64,000 nucleotides of DNA, taken from positions 1-64,000 of the forward strand of contig CALGMT010000055.1 of NCBI GenBank assembly GCA_937958885.1, in the 5' to 3' direction. The notes below the pieces were generated by a model. It did not search any database. It was given only the letters and a program-made list of their open reading frames with translations, and was not told the origin of the DNA. The position numbers were made by a program, and so were the translations under genes. Position 1 is the first letter of the stretch; every line of letters begins with the position of its first letter. This stretch comes from an uncultured bacterium. Lineage in GTDB: Bacteria > Verrucomicrobiota > Kiritimatiellia > CAIVKH01. Shown piece by piece: positions 42,933-53,637 of the stretch.

Positions 42933-44071
42933 GCCCCGCGGGTTTCGTCCTCCGCAACGCGATGCGGAACAAGCGCCGCCTCACGCTGACTGTTTTGAGC
43001 GTGGCCTTGAGTCTGTTTCTGTTCACGATGCTGCAAACCGCGCTTCGCGAAATGAGCGCGCCCGTCGAAACGGAGGATTCCGCGTTGCGCGTCATCACGC
43101 GGCACCGCGTCTCGCTCGCCAATGTGCTGCCGGTGCGCTACGAGAACCGCATCCGCCAAGTGCAGGGCGTGGAGGCTGTTTCAAAGTTCACCTGGTTTGG
43201 CGGCATCTATCAGGACGAACGCAATTTCTTTCCGCAGTTCGCCGTGGATCCCGACGTGATCTTCCGCATCTTCACCGAAGCCAACGTCGATCCGCTCCAG
43301 ATGAAAGCCTTCCAAAGCGAGCGCAACGCCGCAGTTGTCGGCATCAAGACCATGGAGCGGTTCGGCTGGAAGCTCGGCGACCGCATCACGTTGAAGGGCA
43401 CGATCTGGGATTGCAACCCGGAGCTGGTGATTCGCGCGGTCTACCGAGGGGGCATCGATGAAACCAACCTGATGTTCCATCATGATTATTTTGACGAGTT
43501 GATGGGACGCCTCGGTCTCGTGGGCACGTTCTGGATCAAGGTGCGCAGTCCGGACGACGTTCAACCGGTGATCGAGGCGATCGATCGCTCGTTCCGAAAC
43601 ACCGAAGCCGAAACGAAGACGGAAACGGAGCGCGCCTTCCAGCTCGGATTCATCTCGATGTTCGGCAATATCCGGATGCTGATCGGATCGATCTCCACCG
43701 TCATTGTCTTCACGATGATCCTGGTCACCGCGAGCACCATGAGCATGGCCATCCGCGAGCGGATGCGCGAAATCGCCGTGCTCAAGGCGATGGGATTCAA
43801 CGGGCTTCATGTCGTTGCGTTGATTCTCGCCGAGTCGTTCGGGCTGGCCCTGACCGGCGGACTGATCGGATGTGTCGGCGCGTGGCTCTTGTTTTCCAAC
43901 GTGGACATTTACAAGCTCTCGCAAGGCTTCTTCATCAAATTTGAAGTGACGCCGCATATGCTGGCGTCGGGCTTGCTGCTCGCCGGCCTGTTGGGCGTCA
44001 TCAGTAGCCTGGCCCCGGCCTGGGCCGCGATCCGCATGCCGGTTGTCACCGGGTTGAAGGAACTGGACTGA
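42929..44071 (+). CDS. FtsX/MacB-type ABC permease
   Basis: A 380-residue permease with one N-terminal helix, a large periplasmic domain (about 45-255) and three C-terminal helices of the FtsX domain: [35 protein letters not shown] is diagnostic. Part of an ATPase-permease-permease-adaptor set resembling MacAB-type exporters. The periplasmic insert binds an unknown substrate or partner. Confidence 0.9.
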   Translation: MSPAGFVLRNAMRNKRRLTLTVLSVALSLFLFTMLQTALREMSAPVETEDSALRVITRHRVSLANVLPVRYENRIRQVQGVEAVSKFTWFGGIYQDERNFFPQFAVDPDVIFRIFTEANVDPLQMKAFQSERNAAVVGIKTMERFGWKLGDRITLKGTIWDCNPELVIRAVYRGGIDETNLMFHHDYFDELMGRLGLVGTFWIKVRSPDDVQPVIEAIDRSFRNTEAETKTETERAFQLGFISMFGNIRMLIGSISTVIVFTMILVTASTMSMAIRERMREIAVLKAMGFNGLHVVALILAESFGLALTGGLIGCVGAWLLFSNVDIYKLSQGFFIKFEVTPHMLASGLLLAGLLGVISSLAPAWAAIRMPVVTGLKELD

Positions 44072-44072
44072 C

Positions 44073-45236
44073 ATGCCCGCGATTCCCTTGGCCTACAATG
44101 TGCGCAGCTTGCGCGTGCGGTGGCGAACCACCATCGCCACCGTGCTCGGCATCGCACTGGTTGTGGCGGTGTTCGTGATGGTGATGGCCCTCGCGCGGGG
44201 CTTGAAGTCCACCTATATCCAGACCGGCGATCCGATGAACCTGCTCGTGCTGCGGCGCGGCTCCACCGCCGAATCGAGCAGCCAGATCATGCGGGAGGAA
44301 ATGATGCGCAGGAAGTACATGCCCGGCATTGCGCGCGACGAGCAGGGCCGCCCGTTCTTTTCGCCCGAAATCATCGTGCTGATTTACTTGAATCGCATCG
44401 ATGCGGAGGTCGGCGGAAACGTGATCGTGCGCGGCATGGGGGAGATGGGGCTGGCCCTGCGGCCGAACGTGACGATTTCGGAGGGGCGCATGTTCGAGCC
44501 CGGCCGGCGCGAGTGCATCGTCAGCCGCCGCCTGAGCGATCGCTTCGCCAATTGCCGAGTGGGCGATCGATTCCAAGCCGGCAAGGCGGAGTGGACTGTG
44601 GTCGGCATTTTTGAGGCGGGGAAGAGCGCATACGAATCCGAAATCTGGGCCGATGCGGACGAGGTGCGCGCCGCGTTCAGTCGAAACTTTTACGGCTCGA
44701 TGCTGGTTCGGCCCGAAAGCGAAGCCGCCGCAGATGCGATTGTGCGCCGCATCGAATCCGACCGCACGCTGAGCGCGCGCGTGTTGAGAGAAGTCGATTA
44801 TTACAAAGATCAGACCAAGACCGCCGGTCCGATCCAGTTCATGGGCGGGTTCCTCGCGACGATCATGAGCATCGGCGCGGCCTTTTCCGCGATGAACACC
44901 ATGTATGCCGCGGTGGGCGCTCGCACGCGCGAGATCGGCACGCTCCGCGTGCTCGGCTTTCGACGGCGCGCGATTTACGGATCGTTCCTGCTGGAATCGT
45001 TGATCCTGGCGGCCGTTGGCGGACTCGTCGGCTGTCTGATCTCCTTGCCGCTCAACGGTGTCGCAACGGGAACCTTTAGTTGGACCAGCTTTTCGGAGGT
45101 GGCCTTCGAGTTCCGCATCACGCCCGAGCTGCTCGGGAAGGGCATGCTGTTCGCACTCGCGATGGGCGCGCTGGGCGGATTGCTGCCCGCGCGGATGGCG
45201 GCGCAAAAGCCGGTGCTCGCGGCGTTGAAATCGTGA
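44073..45236 (+). CDS. FtsX/MacB-type ABC permease
   Basis: A second permease of 387 residues with the same fold: TTIATVLGIALVVAVFVMVMALARG opens it, a periplasmic domain follows, and AFSAMNTMYAAVGARTREIGTLRVLGFRRRAIYGSFLLES is the FtsX-domain signature. It begins one base after the previous stop. The two permeases probably form a heterodimer with the preceding ATPase. Confidence 0.9.
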   Translation: MPAIPLAYNVRSLRVRWRTTIATVLGIALVVAVFVMVMALARGLKSTYIQTGDPMNLLVLRRGSTAESSSQIMREEMMRRKYMPGIARDEQGRPFFSPEIIVLIYLNRIDAEVGGNVIVRGMGEMGLALRPNVTISEGRMFEPGRRECIVSRRLSDRFANCRVGDRFQAGKAEWTVVGIFEAGKSAYESEIWADADEVRAAFSRNFYGSMLVRPESEAAADAIVRRIESDRTLSARVLREVDYYKDQTKTAGPIQFMGGFLATIMSIGAAFSAMNTMYAAVGARTREIGTLRVLGFRRRAIYGSFLLESLILAAVGGLVGCLISLPLNGVATGTFSWTSFSEVAFEFRITPELLGKGMLFALAMGALGGLLPARMAAQKPVLAALKS

Positions 45237-45249
45237 AAAGGTTGAAGCT

Positions 45250-46194
<945 letters not shown>

Positions 46195-46229
46195 CGGACG
46201 GCCTCTCCGGCGAGCGGGCCGGCCTGCGA

Positions 46230-47900
46230 TCAGCGCGTATCCGCCGACCCGAGTCGGGCGAGAACCTGCATCAGGTGCGGCAGCAATTGCTTCTTGCGGC
46301 TGACGACACCCTCCATCTGATAGAGCCCGTCTTCCTGCTCGGGATAGTCGATCGCATCCTTGATCCGCGGATCGCCCTCGACGAGCAGCATGCTGAAATG
46401 GCGCGTGATGTCGGTGACCATCAGCGCGGCGAAATGGAGGTTCCGATCGACCACCAGCCGCGCGAGCGCGGCTTCCAATCCTTTATGATGATTGGCGAAT
46501 TGCGCCAGATCGAGTTCCTCGATCTGCGCGACCGCGAAGCGCCAACCGTTCTCGGTGTAGTCCTTGCAGTCCATCGACACCGCTTCCTCGGGGGATTTGA
46601 GTTCCAGCACTGAGCCGGCTGCAAATACGCGCTCCGCAAAGTCCGGTACGTTGATATCGCACTGCACCGACAACCAATTGAGAATGCGATGGTCAGACTC
46701 GGTGGTCGTCGGCGACTTCAGCAGCAGCGTGTCCGTGATGATGCCTGCGGCCAGACACAATCCGATCGAGCGGGGCGGGGGCGCATTCCGGTGGTACATA
46801 AACTTGCCGACGATGGTGCTCGTCGAACCGACGGGCTCGTTGATGACCCGGATCGGTTCCCGCGACGCGAGGCCGCCGCCGAGACGATGATGGTCGATGA
46901 CTTCTATGATGTCCGCCTGATCCGCGCCGGTGACGGCCTGGCCGTATTCGTTGTGATCGACGAGGATCAACTTCGGGCGCGGCGGATTGACGAGATCCGA
47001 TTTGGCAAATACGCCGATGAGCCGGTCCTCATCATCCATCACGGGAAACAAATCTTGCGGCAGGGCGGCGACTTCGCGGGCCACCTGTTCGACCCGCGCG
47101 TTTGCCGCGATACGCGTGAACTCGGTCTGGACTGCGGGGCGAATGGATTTGGCGCTGCGGATCAGCAGCGTGGTGGTGGCCGTGTCGTGCGGGCTATACA
47201 GCACGCTGACTCCTTTTTCGCGCGCGTGTTCAATCAGCTCGTCGGCCATGGTGTAGCCGCCGGTGATGATCAGGGCCCTCACGCCGTACTCGATGGCGGG
47301 CATTTGTATTGTGGGACGATCGCCGGTGACGATCAGGCAGCGTTCTGGCGGAAACAAGCGCATCCGCTGCGTGAACCCGCGCGCGCTCATCGCCGCGACC
47401 ATTACGGTGAGCGGCTCGGTCCTCTCCGATTCCACCTCGATCGCAAATGTGCCGCCGAGCACATCGGCGACGCGCTGGAGACTGGTTTCCACCACCCGCG
47501 AGTCCGCGTCGGGCCGGTCTTCGGGCAGGACCAGTTCCATCAAGCGCGCAAAGCTGACCAAGCCGTGCAACCGGCCCTGCGCGTCCAGTACCGGAATCAT
47601 CCGCACATGGCGCTGTTGCATCAGGCGGTAGACCGCATACAGCGGTTCATCGATGCAAGTCGCGACGATGTCTTGCCGCGCGATCTGGCGCACGGTCGGA
47701 CGCACGTCCATCAGCAGGCGCGGCGGCGGCAGGCCGGCCTCCTTCAACACGAACTGCGTGCGCGCGTTTATTTCGCCGCAGCACGCCGCCTCGGCCGCCG
47801 CGCCGTTATGTTCGCGAAGAAACCATGCATATCCCATCGCGGAACAAATGGCGTCCGTGTCGGGATTTTTATGGCCGATGACGTAGATGGGCGCGCTCAT
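46230..47900 (-). CDS. Family II inorganic pyrophosphatase with CBS and DRTGG domains
   Basis: A 556-residue Mn-dependent pyrophosphatase. The DHH catalytic core is split: VIGHKNPDTDAICSA at the N-terminus, then two CBS domains flanking a DRTGG domain (about 65-310), then DHNEYGQAVTGAD, IEVIDHHRLGGGL and the DHHA2 C-terminal domain with SRKKQLLPHL. CBS-PPases are regulated by adenine nucleotides. It hydrolyses PPi to phosphate, which must be balanced with the PPi-using phosphofructokinase encoded 2.3 kb beyond it. Divergent from pulA. Confidence 0.92.
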   Translation of the reverse strand: MSAPIYVIGHKNPDTDAICSAMGYAWFLREHNGAAAEAACCGEINARTQFVLKEAGLPPPRLLMDVRPTVRQIARQDIVATCIDEPLYAVYRLMQQRHVRMIPVLDAQGRLHGLVSFARLMELVLPEDRPDADSRVVETSLQRVADVLGGTFAIEVESERTEPLTVMVAAMSARGFTQRMRLFPPERCLIVTGDRPTIQMPAIEYGVRALIITGGYTMADELIEHAREKGVSVLYSPHDTATTTLLIRSAKSIRPAVQTEFTRIAANARVEQVAREVAALPQDLFPVMDDEDRLIGVFAKSDLVNPPRPKLILVDHNEYGQAVTGADQADIIEVIDHHRLGGGLASREPIRVINEPVGSTSTIVGKFMYHRNAPPPRSIGLCLAAGIITDTLLLKSPTTTESDHRILNWLSVQCDINVPDFAERVFAAGSVLELKSPEEAVSMDCKDYTENGWRFAVAQIEELDLAQFANHHKGLEAALARLVVDRNLHFAALMVTDITRHFSMLLVEGDPRIKDAIDYPEQEDGLYQMEGVVSRKKQLLPHLMQVLARLGSADTR

Positions 47901-48025
47901 GCATGCAGCATATCAAACGCCGGGCCGGCGCGTCGCAAAAATCGCGCCTCAGAAGAGGGATTGTGCCGGCATGCAGGACCGCTTAGAGTCCCGAAAAAGC
48001 TTCATTATCGATACTCGGAGCGATC

Positions 48026-49936
48026 ATGACCTTTGATTCCACTGCCTTTCGCAAGCGGTTCCACTACAGCGGACGCGACCTCGGCCCAACGCGAACGGCG
48101 GCGCGCACGCGTTTTCGCGTGTGGGCGCCGACCGCGGACGAGATTCATCTCGTGCTGTACAAACAAGGACTGGGCGGAACGCCCGTCGGGTTGTGGCGGA
48201 TGCAGAAAAGTGCGCAGGGCACATGGACGCGCGCGATCGAGGGGGATTGGGCGGGCATCTATTACACCTATCGCGTTCGGCGCGGCGCGGAGACGCACGA
48301 GGTCGTGGACCCGTATGCGCCGGCTGTCGGCTCGAACGGCCTGCGCGGCATGGTGGTGGATTTCTCGAAAACGAATCCGCCCGGCTGGGCGCGCGATCGC
48401 CGGCCCGCATTCCGACATCCGACGGAGGCCGTCATCTACGAATTGCACGTGCGCGACGCGACGATCCATCCGTCCGCAGGCGCGAAACACAAAGGGTTGT
48501 TTCTCGGGTTGACCGAGCGCGGATTGCCGAACGGCGCGGGACTGGATCACCTGCGCGAACTGGGTGTCACGCATCTGCATCTGTTGCCCGTCTTCGATTT
48601 CGCAAGCGTGGATGAGACCAAGCCCCACAAGCCGCAATACAACTGGGGCTATGACCCGCTGAACTATAATGCGCCGGAGGGGTCCTACTCGACAAACGCC
48701 GCGGATGGCGCGGTCCGCATTCGCGAGTTCAAGCGACTCGTCCTCGCGCTGCATCGCGCGGGGATCCGCGTCGTGATGGATGTAGTCTACAACCACACCT
48801 ATCACGGGGCCGAATCGCATTTCCACAAACTCGTGCCGGGCTACTACCACCGGCAGAACGCCGACGGGGGCTTTTCGAACGGGTCCGGATGCGGCAACGA
48901 AATCGCTTCCGATCGATCCATGGTGCGCAAAATGATAGTCGATTCACTGGTCCACTGGGCGCGCGAGTATCACATCGACGGATTTCGGTTCGACCTTATG
49001 GGGCTGCACGACCTTGAAACCATGAAGGAAATCCGGCGCGCGCTGGATCGCGTGGACCACTCGATCCTGCTCTACGGCGAAGGCTGGACCGGAGGCGACT
49101 CGCCGCTGCCGTGGAACAAGCGCGCCATGAAGACCAACGTGCGCGCGCTTGATCGGATCGCCGCCTTTAGCGACAACATTCGCGATGCGATTAAAGGCCC
49201 CGTGATGGAGCACGCGAAGGGCGGCTTCGTTCAGGGCGAGCCTGGCATGGAAGAAGCGATCAAGGCCGGCGTGGTCGCACAGGTGGCGCATCCGCAAGTG
49301 GCCTATCCGAAAGGCGACGACTGGCGCGGCCCGTGGGCGGTCGAACCGTGGCGCTGTGTGAGCTACGATTCATGCCACGACAACCACACCCTGTGGGATA
49401 AACTCGCGCTGACCGCGAAAGACCAACCGGAGACCGTGCGGCTCCGCATGAACGCGCTCGCGGCGGCGATCGTGTTGACCTCGCAAGGCATCCCCTTTTT
49501 GCACGCGGGCGAGGAGTTTGCGCGCACGAAGAAGGGGGTGGAGAACAGCTACAACAAACCCGACTCGATCAATGCGATCGACTGGCGTCGAAAGAAGAAA
49601 TTCGCCGAGTTGGTCGCGTATTATCGCGGCCTGATCGCCTTGCGGAGGGCGACGCCGGAGTTTCGCTTGTCCAGCGCCGATGCGATTCGCAAGCGATTGA
49701 CCTTTCTGCCCGGCGCGCCGTCCGGCGTGGTGGCGTTTCTAATCGCGGGTGACCGACGCCATCTGGTCGTCGTGTATAACGCGAACCGCGCGCCCGTGAC
49801 GGTTCACCTCCCGGAAGCGAACTGGTCGGTCTTGGTGGACGACACCCGCGCGGGGGTCCGACCGTTGCGCCGTTTGGTCGGCGGCCCCCTCCCCGTCCCG
49901 CCCATCAGCGCATTCGTTGCGTCTTCATCATCATAA
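48026..49936 (+). CDS. pulA: Type I pullulanase / alpha-1,6-glucan debranching enzyme
   Basis: A 636-residue GH13 enzyme without a signal peptide, so it probably debranches glycogen or alpha-glucan in the cytoplasm. The CBM48-like N-terminus (about 20-110) precedes the barrel. The pullulanase motif YNWGYDP is near residue 206, DVVYNHT near 252, the nucleophile in GFRFDLMG near 322, the acid/base Glu in LYGEGWTGG near 352 and SCHDNHTLWD near 451. Several residues near the C-terminus form the usual beta domain. No linked glycogen genes are in view. Confidence 0.92.
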   Translation: MTFDSTAFRKRFHYSGRDLGPTRTAARTRFRVWAPTADEIHLVLYKQGLGGTPVGLWRMQKSAQGTWTRAIEGDWAGIYYTYRVRRGAETHEVVDPYAPAVGSNGLRGMVVDFSKTNPPGWARDRRPAFRHPTEAVIYELHVRDATIHPSAGAKHKGLFLGLTERGLPNGAGLDHLRELGVTHLHLLPVFDFASVDETKPHKPQYNWGYDPLNYNAPEGSYSTNAADGAVRIREFKRLVLALHRAGIRVVMDVVYNHTYHGAESHFHKLVPGYYHRQNADGGFSNGSGCGNEIASDRSMVRKMIVDSLVHWAREYHIDGFRFDLMGLHDLETMKEIRRALDRVDHSILLYGEGWTGGDSPLPWNKRAMKTNVRALDRIAAFSDNIRDAIKGPVMEHAKGGFVQGEPGMEEAIKAGVVAQVAHPQVAYPKGDDWRGPWAVEPWRCVSYDSCHDNHTLWDKLALTAKDQPETVRLRMNALAAAIVLTSQGIPFLHAGEEFARTKKGVENSYNKPDSINAIDWRRKKKFAELVAYYRGLIALRRATPEFRLSSADAIRKRLTFLPGAPSGVVAFLIAGDRRHLVVVYNANRAPVTVHLPEANWSVLVDDTRAGVRPLRRLVGGPLPVPPISAFVASSSS

Positions 49937-50084
49937 TGGGTGGGAAGCATCAGAATCGGAGGCGAATGCCGGTCGGATGCGTCACGAATCAAGTTTGGCG
50001 AAAGTTGTGGTGATATTGAGGAAAGCCTACCCCTGAACCCCCTCCAGGGAGGGGTTTCAACAGAATCGTCCTCTCCTTCGGAGG

Positions 50085-50107
50085 GGCGCCCGAAGGGCGG
50101 GGTGGGT
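50085..50107 (+). repeat. Dispersed repeat, 23 bases shared with 8068-8090
   Basis: The sequence GGCGCCCGAAGGGCGGGGTGGGT is found here and at 8068-8090, both outside genes and on the same strand. The surrounding pulA-pfp gap (49937-50209) also has CT/GA-rich flanks (CCCCCTCCAGGGAGGGG). It has no coding potential and looks like a dispersed non-coding repeat. Confidence 0.7.
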
Positions 50108-50140
50108 GCTTAACTCGTGCCGCTATCCGCACTCCAGATA

Positions 50141-50172
50141 TAAAAGGAAAGAGGCGCGGCATGTGCCGCGCC
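50141..50172 (-). terminator. Intrinsic terminator of pfp (minus strand)
   Basis: A 9-bp perfect stem GGCGCGGCA/TGCCGCGCC with a 2-base loop at 50153-50172. On the minus strand it is followed by TCTTTCCTTTTA (50152-50141). It lies 37 bp after the pfp stop. Confidence 0.85.
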
Positions 50173-50209
50173 CCTTGGCGCAACCCGCAATTACCCCAAC
50201 GGGCCGCCG

Positions 50210-51433
50210 TTATTTCTTCGCGACTTTGTAGACCTTGAGGCGGCCGATCTTCGGCAGGGGGCCGACGATCGGGGCGACATACGCGATGAAGGCCTTGGTC
50301 ACGTCGTTGCCGGACGGCGCGATCCACTCGTCCGGCATGTGGCGGGTTTCCTTGGCGACGTTTTTCAGTTCGGTGCGCTCGATCCATGTCATGTACTTCT
50401 TGCCCGGCGCGCGCTTGATCGCGGTGGACCCGTTGGCGTATTCGCCGCCGCAGGCGAATTTCACCGCGGCCGCGCCCGCGGCGCGGGCTTCTTTCTGATC
50501 GACCGCAGAGGCCACGCCCGCAAAGGAGCGCTGCAGATAGCCGAACGTGTCCGCGCGGACGCGGCTGATTTGAGCCTTCTCCTTGATCTCCTTGGCGAGC
50601 AGATCGCCCAGCGCGCCGGAGCCGGAAAGCTGCACGTTGCCGTGACTGTCCACTTCCTTGATGAACTTGCTGGCAATCGCCTCGCCGTTCTCGTCGGCAA
50701 TGCCCTCGGAAACCGCGACGACGCAGCGGCCGAGTTTCTGATAGACGCCCTGCACGTCAGCGACAAATTTTTCCATCGAGAAGGGACGTTCGGGCAGGTA
50801 GATCAGGTGTGGACCGTCGTCCGGGTACTGCCGCGCCAGCGCGGACGCGGCGGTCAGAAAACCGGCGTGGCGGCCCATGATGACGTTGATCTTCACACCG
50901 GGCAGCGCGCGATTGTCCAGATTGTCGCCCATGAACGCCTGCGCGACGAATTTTGCCGCGCTGCCGAAGCCGGGCGTGTGGTCGTTTTCGCGCAGATCAT
51001 TGTCGATCGTCTTGCAGATGTGGAAGCACTTCATCTCGTAGCCGGCGGCGATCGCGGCCTCGTTGATGATATGCGTCGTTTCGGCGCTGTCGTTGCCGCC
51101 GATGTAGAAGAAGTAGCGGATATCGTATTTCCGGAGGACCTCGAAGACCTTCTGGCAATCTTCCGGCGTGGGCTTCTTGCGAACCGATCCGAGCGCGGAG
51201 GAGGGCGTTTGCGCGACGAGTTCGAGATTCGCCTTCGATTCCTTTCCGAGATCGCACAAGTTCTCTTCGAGAATGCCCTTCAGCCCGTGAAGCGAACCGT
51301 AAATCTTTTTGATTTCCTTGTGCTTCTTCGCCTCCAGCACCGCGCCGACGAGGCTCTGGTTGATGACGACGGTGGGGCCGCCGCTCTGGGCGATAATCAT
51401 GTTCCCGTTCAGCTTTTGCTTTTTCGCAGCCAT
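50210..51433 (-). CDS. pfp: Pyrophosphate-dependent 6-phosphofructokinase
   Basis: A 407-residue PFK of the PPi-dependent type. The phosphate-donor region IIAQSGGPTVVINQSLVG and YIGGNDSAETTH (near residue 105) precede CKTIDNDL, whose Lys is a mark of PPi specificity. MGRHAGFLTAASALAR and PERPFSMEKF follow. The length and N-terminal INQSL resemble PPi-PFKs of Spirochaetes/PVC bacteria. It phosphorylates fructose 6-phosphate reversibly and would save ATP in glycolysis. ATG 51433 is the family start. Confidence 0.93.
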   Translation of the reverse strand: MAAKKQKLNGNMIIAQSGGPTVVINQSLVGAVLEAKKHKEIKKIYGSLHGLKGILEENLCDLGKESKANLELVAQTPSSALGSVRKKPTPEDCQKVFEVLRKYDIRYFFYIGGNDSAETTHIINEAAIAAGYEMKCFHICKTIDNDLRENDHTPGFGSAAKFVAQAFMGDNLDNRALPGVKINVIMGRHAGFLTAASALARQYPDDGPHLIYLPERPFSMEKFVADVQGVYQKLGRCVVAVSEGIADENGEAIASKFIKEVDSHGNVQLSGSGALGDLLAKEIKEKAQISRVRADTFGYLQRSFAGVASAVDQKEARAAGAAAVKFACGGEYANGSTAIKRAPGKKYMTWIERTELKNVAKETRHMPDEWIAPSGNDVTKAFIAYVAPIVGPLPKIGRLKVYKVAKK

Positions 51434-51530
51434 GATGTTTCTCCGAAGGGGTTTAAATGCGATGCGACTGTAGCGAATCGAGCCTGTCATGCAAGCACGG
51501 GAAGTCGCGCGCAACGCGAGCGCCGCGCGC

Positions 51531-53354
51531 TCAATCCGCTTCGGACGCCCGCTGTTTGGCGCGTTTGCGCTGGGTGGCGTCGAGAATCTTTTTCCGCAGC
51601 CGCAGGCTTTTGGGCGTGGCCTCGACGAATTCGTCCTGCGCGATGTATTCGATCGCGTGTTCGAGCGAAAACACCATCGGCGGCTCGAGCATGATGCCTT
51701 TGCCCTCGCCCTGGCTGCGCATGTTGGTGAGGTGCTTTTCCTTGGTCGGATTGACCGGGATATCCTCGGCGCGCGGGTTCTCGCCGACGATCATGCCCTC
51801 GTAGACCTCGTCGCCGGGCTTGATGAACAGCTTGCCGCGCTCCTGCAGCGTATCCAGCGCGAAGGCGGTGGCGACGCCCCTGTCCATCGAAACGAGCGTG
51901 CCGCTCGATCGACTGGCGACCGGACCGCAGTGCGGCGCGTATTCCTTGAACATGTGGCTCATCACCGCGCGCCCGCTGGTGAGGTTCACCATGTCGGTCT
52001 CGAAGCCGATCAGCCCGCGTGTCGGAATGACCGCCTCGAGGTTCACGCGGTCGCCGTGGTGGTGCATGTTCGTGATTTGCGCCTTGCGCCCGGCGAGGTT
52101 CTGCATGATGTCGCCCAGCTTGTCCTGCGGCGTGTCGATCCAGAGCGTTTCATACGGCTCGAGCTTCTGCCCGCCCTCGCGCTTCATAATCACTTCCGGC
52201 CGCGACACGAGCAGCTCGAAGCCCTCGCGCCGCATCTGTTCGACGAGGATCGCGATCTGCAATTCGCCGCGCGCGCTGACCAGAAAAACATTCGGCGCGT
52301 CGGTGTCTTGCACCTGCAGCGAAATATTTGTGCGCGTCTCCTTGTAGAGGCGCTCCCGGAGCTGGCGCGACGTGAGGTATTTGCCCTCCCGCCCGGCGAG
52401 CGGCCCGTCGTTCACGCAAAACTGCATCTGCAGCGTGGGCGGGTCGATGTCCACGAACGGGATCGGCTCCCGGTCCTCGCGGTCGCACAGTGTTTCGCCG
52501 ATGTCCGCCTCTTCGAAGCCGGAGATGCCGACGATATTCCCGGCCTCGCCGACGACGGCCTCGCCGGTGCGCATGCCGCTGAACTCGAATACTTTCGTGA
52601 CTTTCGCGCGCTCTCGCTTGCCGTCCTTGCGGATGCGCACGATGGAATCGCCGGTTTTCACCGATCCCGCGGTGATGCGGCCGATCGCGATGCGGCCGAC
52701 GAAATCGCTCCAGTCTAGATTGCTGATCAGCATCTGGAATGGCGCGTTGATGTCGCCGGTCGGCGGTGGAATTTTTTCGATAATCGTGTCGAGCAGCGGC
52801 GTCATGCCCGCGCGGGGATCTTCGAGGTTCTTGAGCGCGAAGCCGTCGCGGGCGCTGGCGTAGATGAAGGGGCAGTTGAACTGCTCCTCGTTCGCGTGCA
52901 AATCGAGCAGCAGCTCCAGCACCTGGTCGTGGACGCGGTGCGGGTCGGCGTGTTCGCGGTCGATTTTGTTGATGACGACGATCGGCTTGAGGCCGTGGTG
53001 CAGCGCCTTCTGCAGTACGAAGCGGGTCTGCGCTTGCGGGCCGTCCACGGCGTCCACGAGCAGCAGCACGCCGTCCACCATTTTCATGATGCGCTCGACC
53101 TCGCCGCCGAAGTCCGCGTGGCCGGGCGTGTCCACGATGTTGATCGTGTGGTCTTTCCAGTGGATGGAGGCGTTCTTGGCCTTGATGGTGATGCCCTTTT
53201 CGCGCTCGAGGTCCATCGAATCCATCGCGCGCTCTTCGACCTCCTCGCGCGCGGAAAACGCGCCGCCTTCGCGCAGCATTTTGTCGACGAGGGTGGTTTT
53301 GCCATGGTCGACGTGCGCGATGATGGCGACATTGCGATAGTGGGCGGTGCTCAT
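51531..53354 (-). CDS. typA: Ribosome-associated GTPase TypA/BipA
   Basis: A 607-residue translational GTPase: IIAHVDHGKTTLVDKML (G1), GITIKAKNAS (G2), DTPGHADFGGEV (G3), VINKIDREHA (G4), then EF-G-like domains and the TypA-specific C-terminal domain. It binds ribosomes in 50S assembly and stress or cold growth. ATG 53354 (MSTAHYRN) is the family start; upstream codons lead into the array region. It diverges from rph across 283 bp. Confidence 0.95.
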   Translation of the reverse strand: MSTAHYRNVAIIAHVDHGKTTLVDKMLREGGAFSAREEVEERAMDSMDLEREKGITIKAKNASIHWKDHTINIVDTPGHADFGGEVERIMKMVDGVLLLVDAVDGPQAQTRFVLQKALHHGLKPIVVINKIDREHADPHRVHDQVLELLLDLHANEEQFNCPFIYASARDGFALKNLEDPRAGMTPLLDTIIEKIPPPTGDINAPFQMLISNLDWSDFVGRIAIGRITAGSVKTGDSIVRIRKDGKRERAKVTKVFEFSGMRTGEAVVGEAGNIVGISGFEEADIGETLCDREDREPIPFVDIDPPTLQMQFCVNDGPLAGREGKYLTSRQLRERLYKETRTNISLQVQDTDAPNVFLVSARGELQIAILVEQMRREGFELLVSRPEVIMKREGGQKLEPYETLWIDTPQDKLGDIMQNLAGRKAQITNMHHHGDRVNLEAVIPTRGLIGFETDMVNLTSGRAVMSHMFKEYAPHCGPVASRSSGTLVSMDRGVATAFALDTLQERGKLFIKPGDEVYEGMIVGENPRAEDIPVNPTKEKHLTNMRSQGEGKGIMLEPPMVFSLEHAIEYIAQDEFVEATPKSLRLRKKILDATQRKRAKQRASEAD

Positions 53355-53518
53355 GAAGGGCGCGGAGTGTAGCTGGGGATCAGAATTTGGCAATGAGGCA
53401 ATTAATTAAGCGAAGATGCGGCTGCGGAAAAAAGTTCGGCAAACGCACACCGGACCGGCGGCGCGTCGGGACGCCACGCCCTGTCTGGGGCCGCGATGGG
53501 GCGCGGCGGGGCGAAAAG

Positions 53519-53567
53519 TTCCATGCTCTGTAAAAACTTTTTTTAAAAGTTCCATACTCTGTAAAAA
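53519..53567 (+). repeat. 31-bp-period direct repeat array, two copies (array C)
   Basis: TTCCATGCTCTGTAAAAA at 53519-53536 and TTCCATACTCTGTAAAAA at 53550-53567, offset exactly 31 bp. The spacers (CTTTTTTTAAAAG, then ATTTGTTTCGC) match those of array A at 11483-11562 in the same order, so the arrays are homologous beyond the core motif. The units point toward rph and away from typA, in a 283-bp divergent gap. Confidence 0.9.
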
Positions 53568-53637
53568 ATTTGTTTCGCGTCCGCGGGCCGGCATTTTCGA
53601 CTCGCCATCCTGCGCAAAGGCCGCGCATGCTGGGCGC

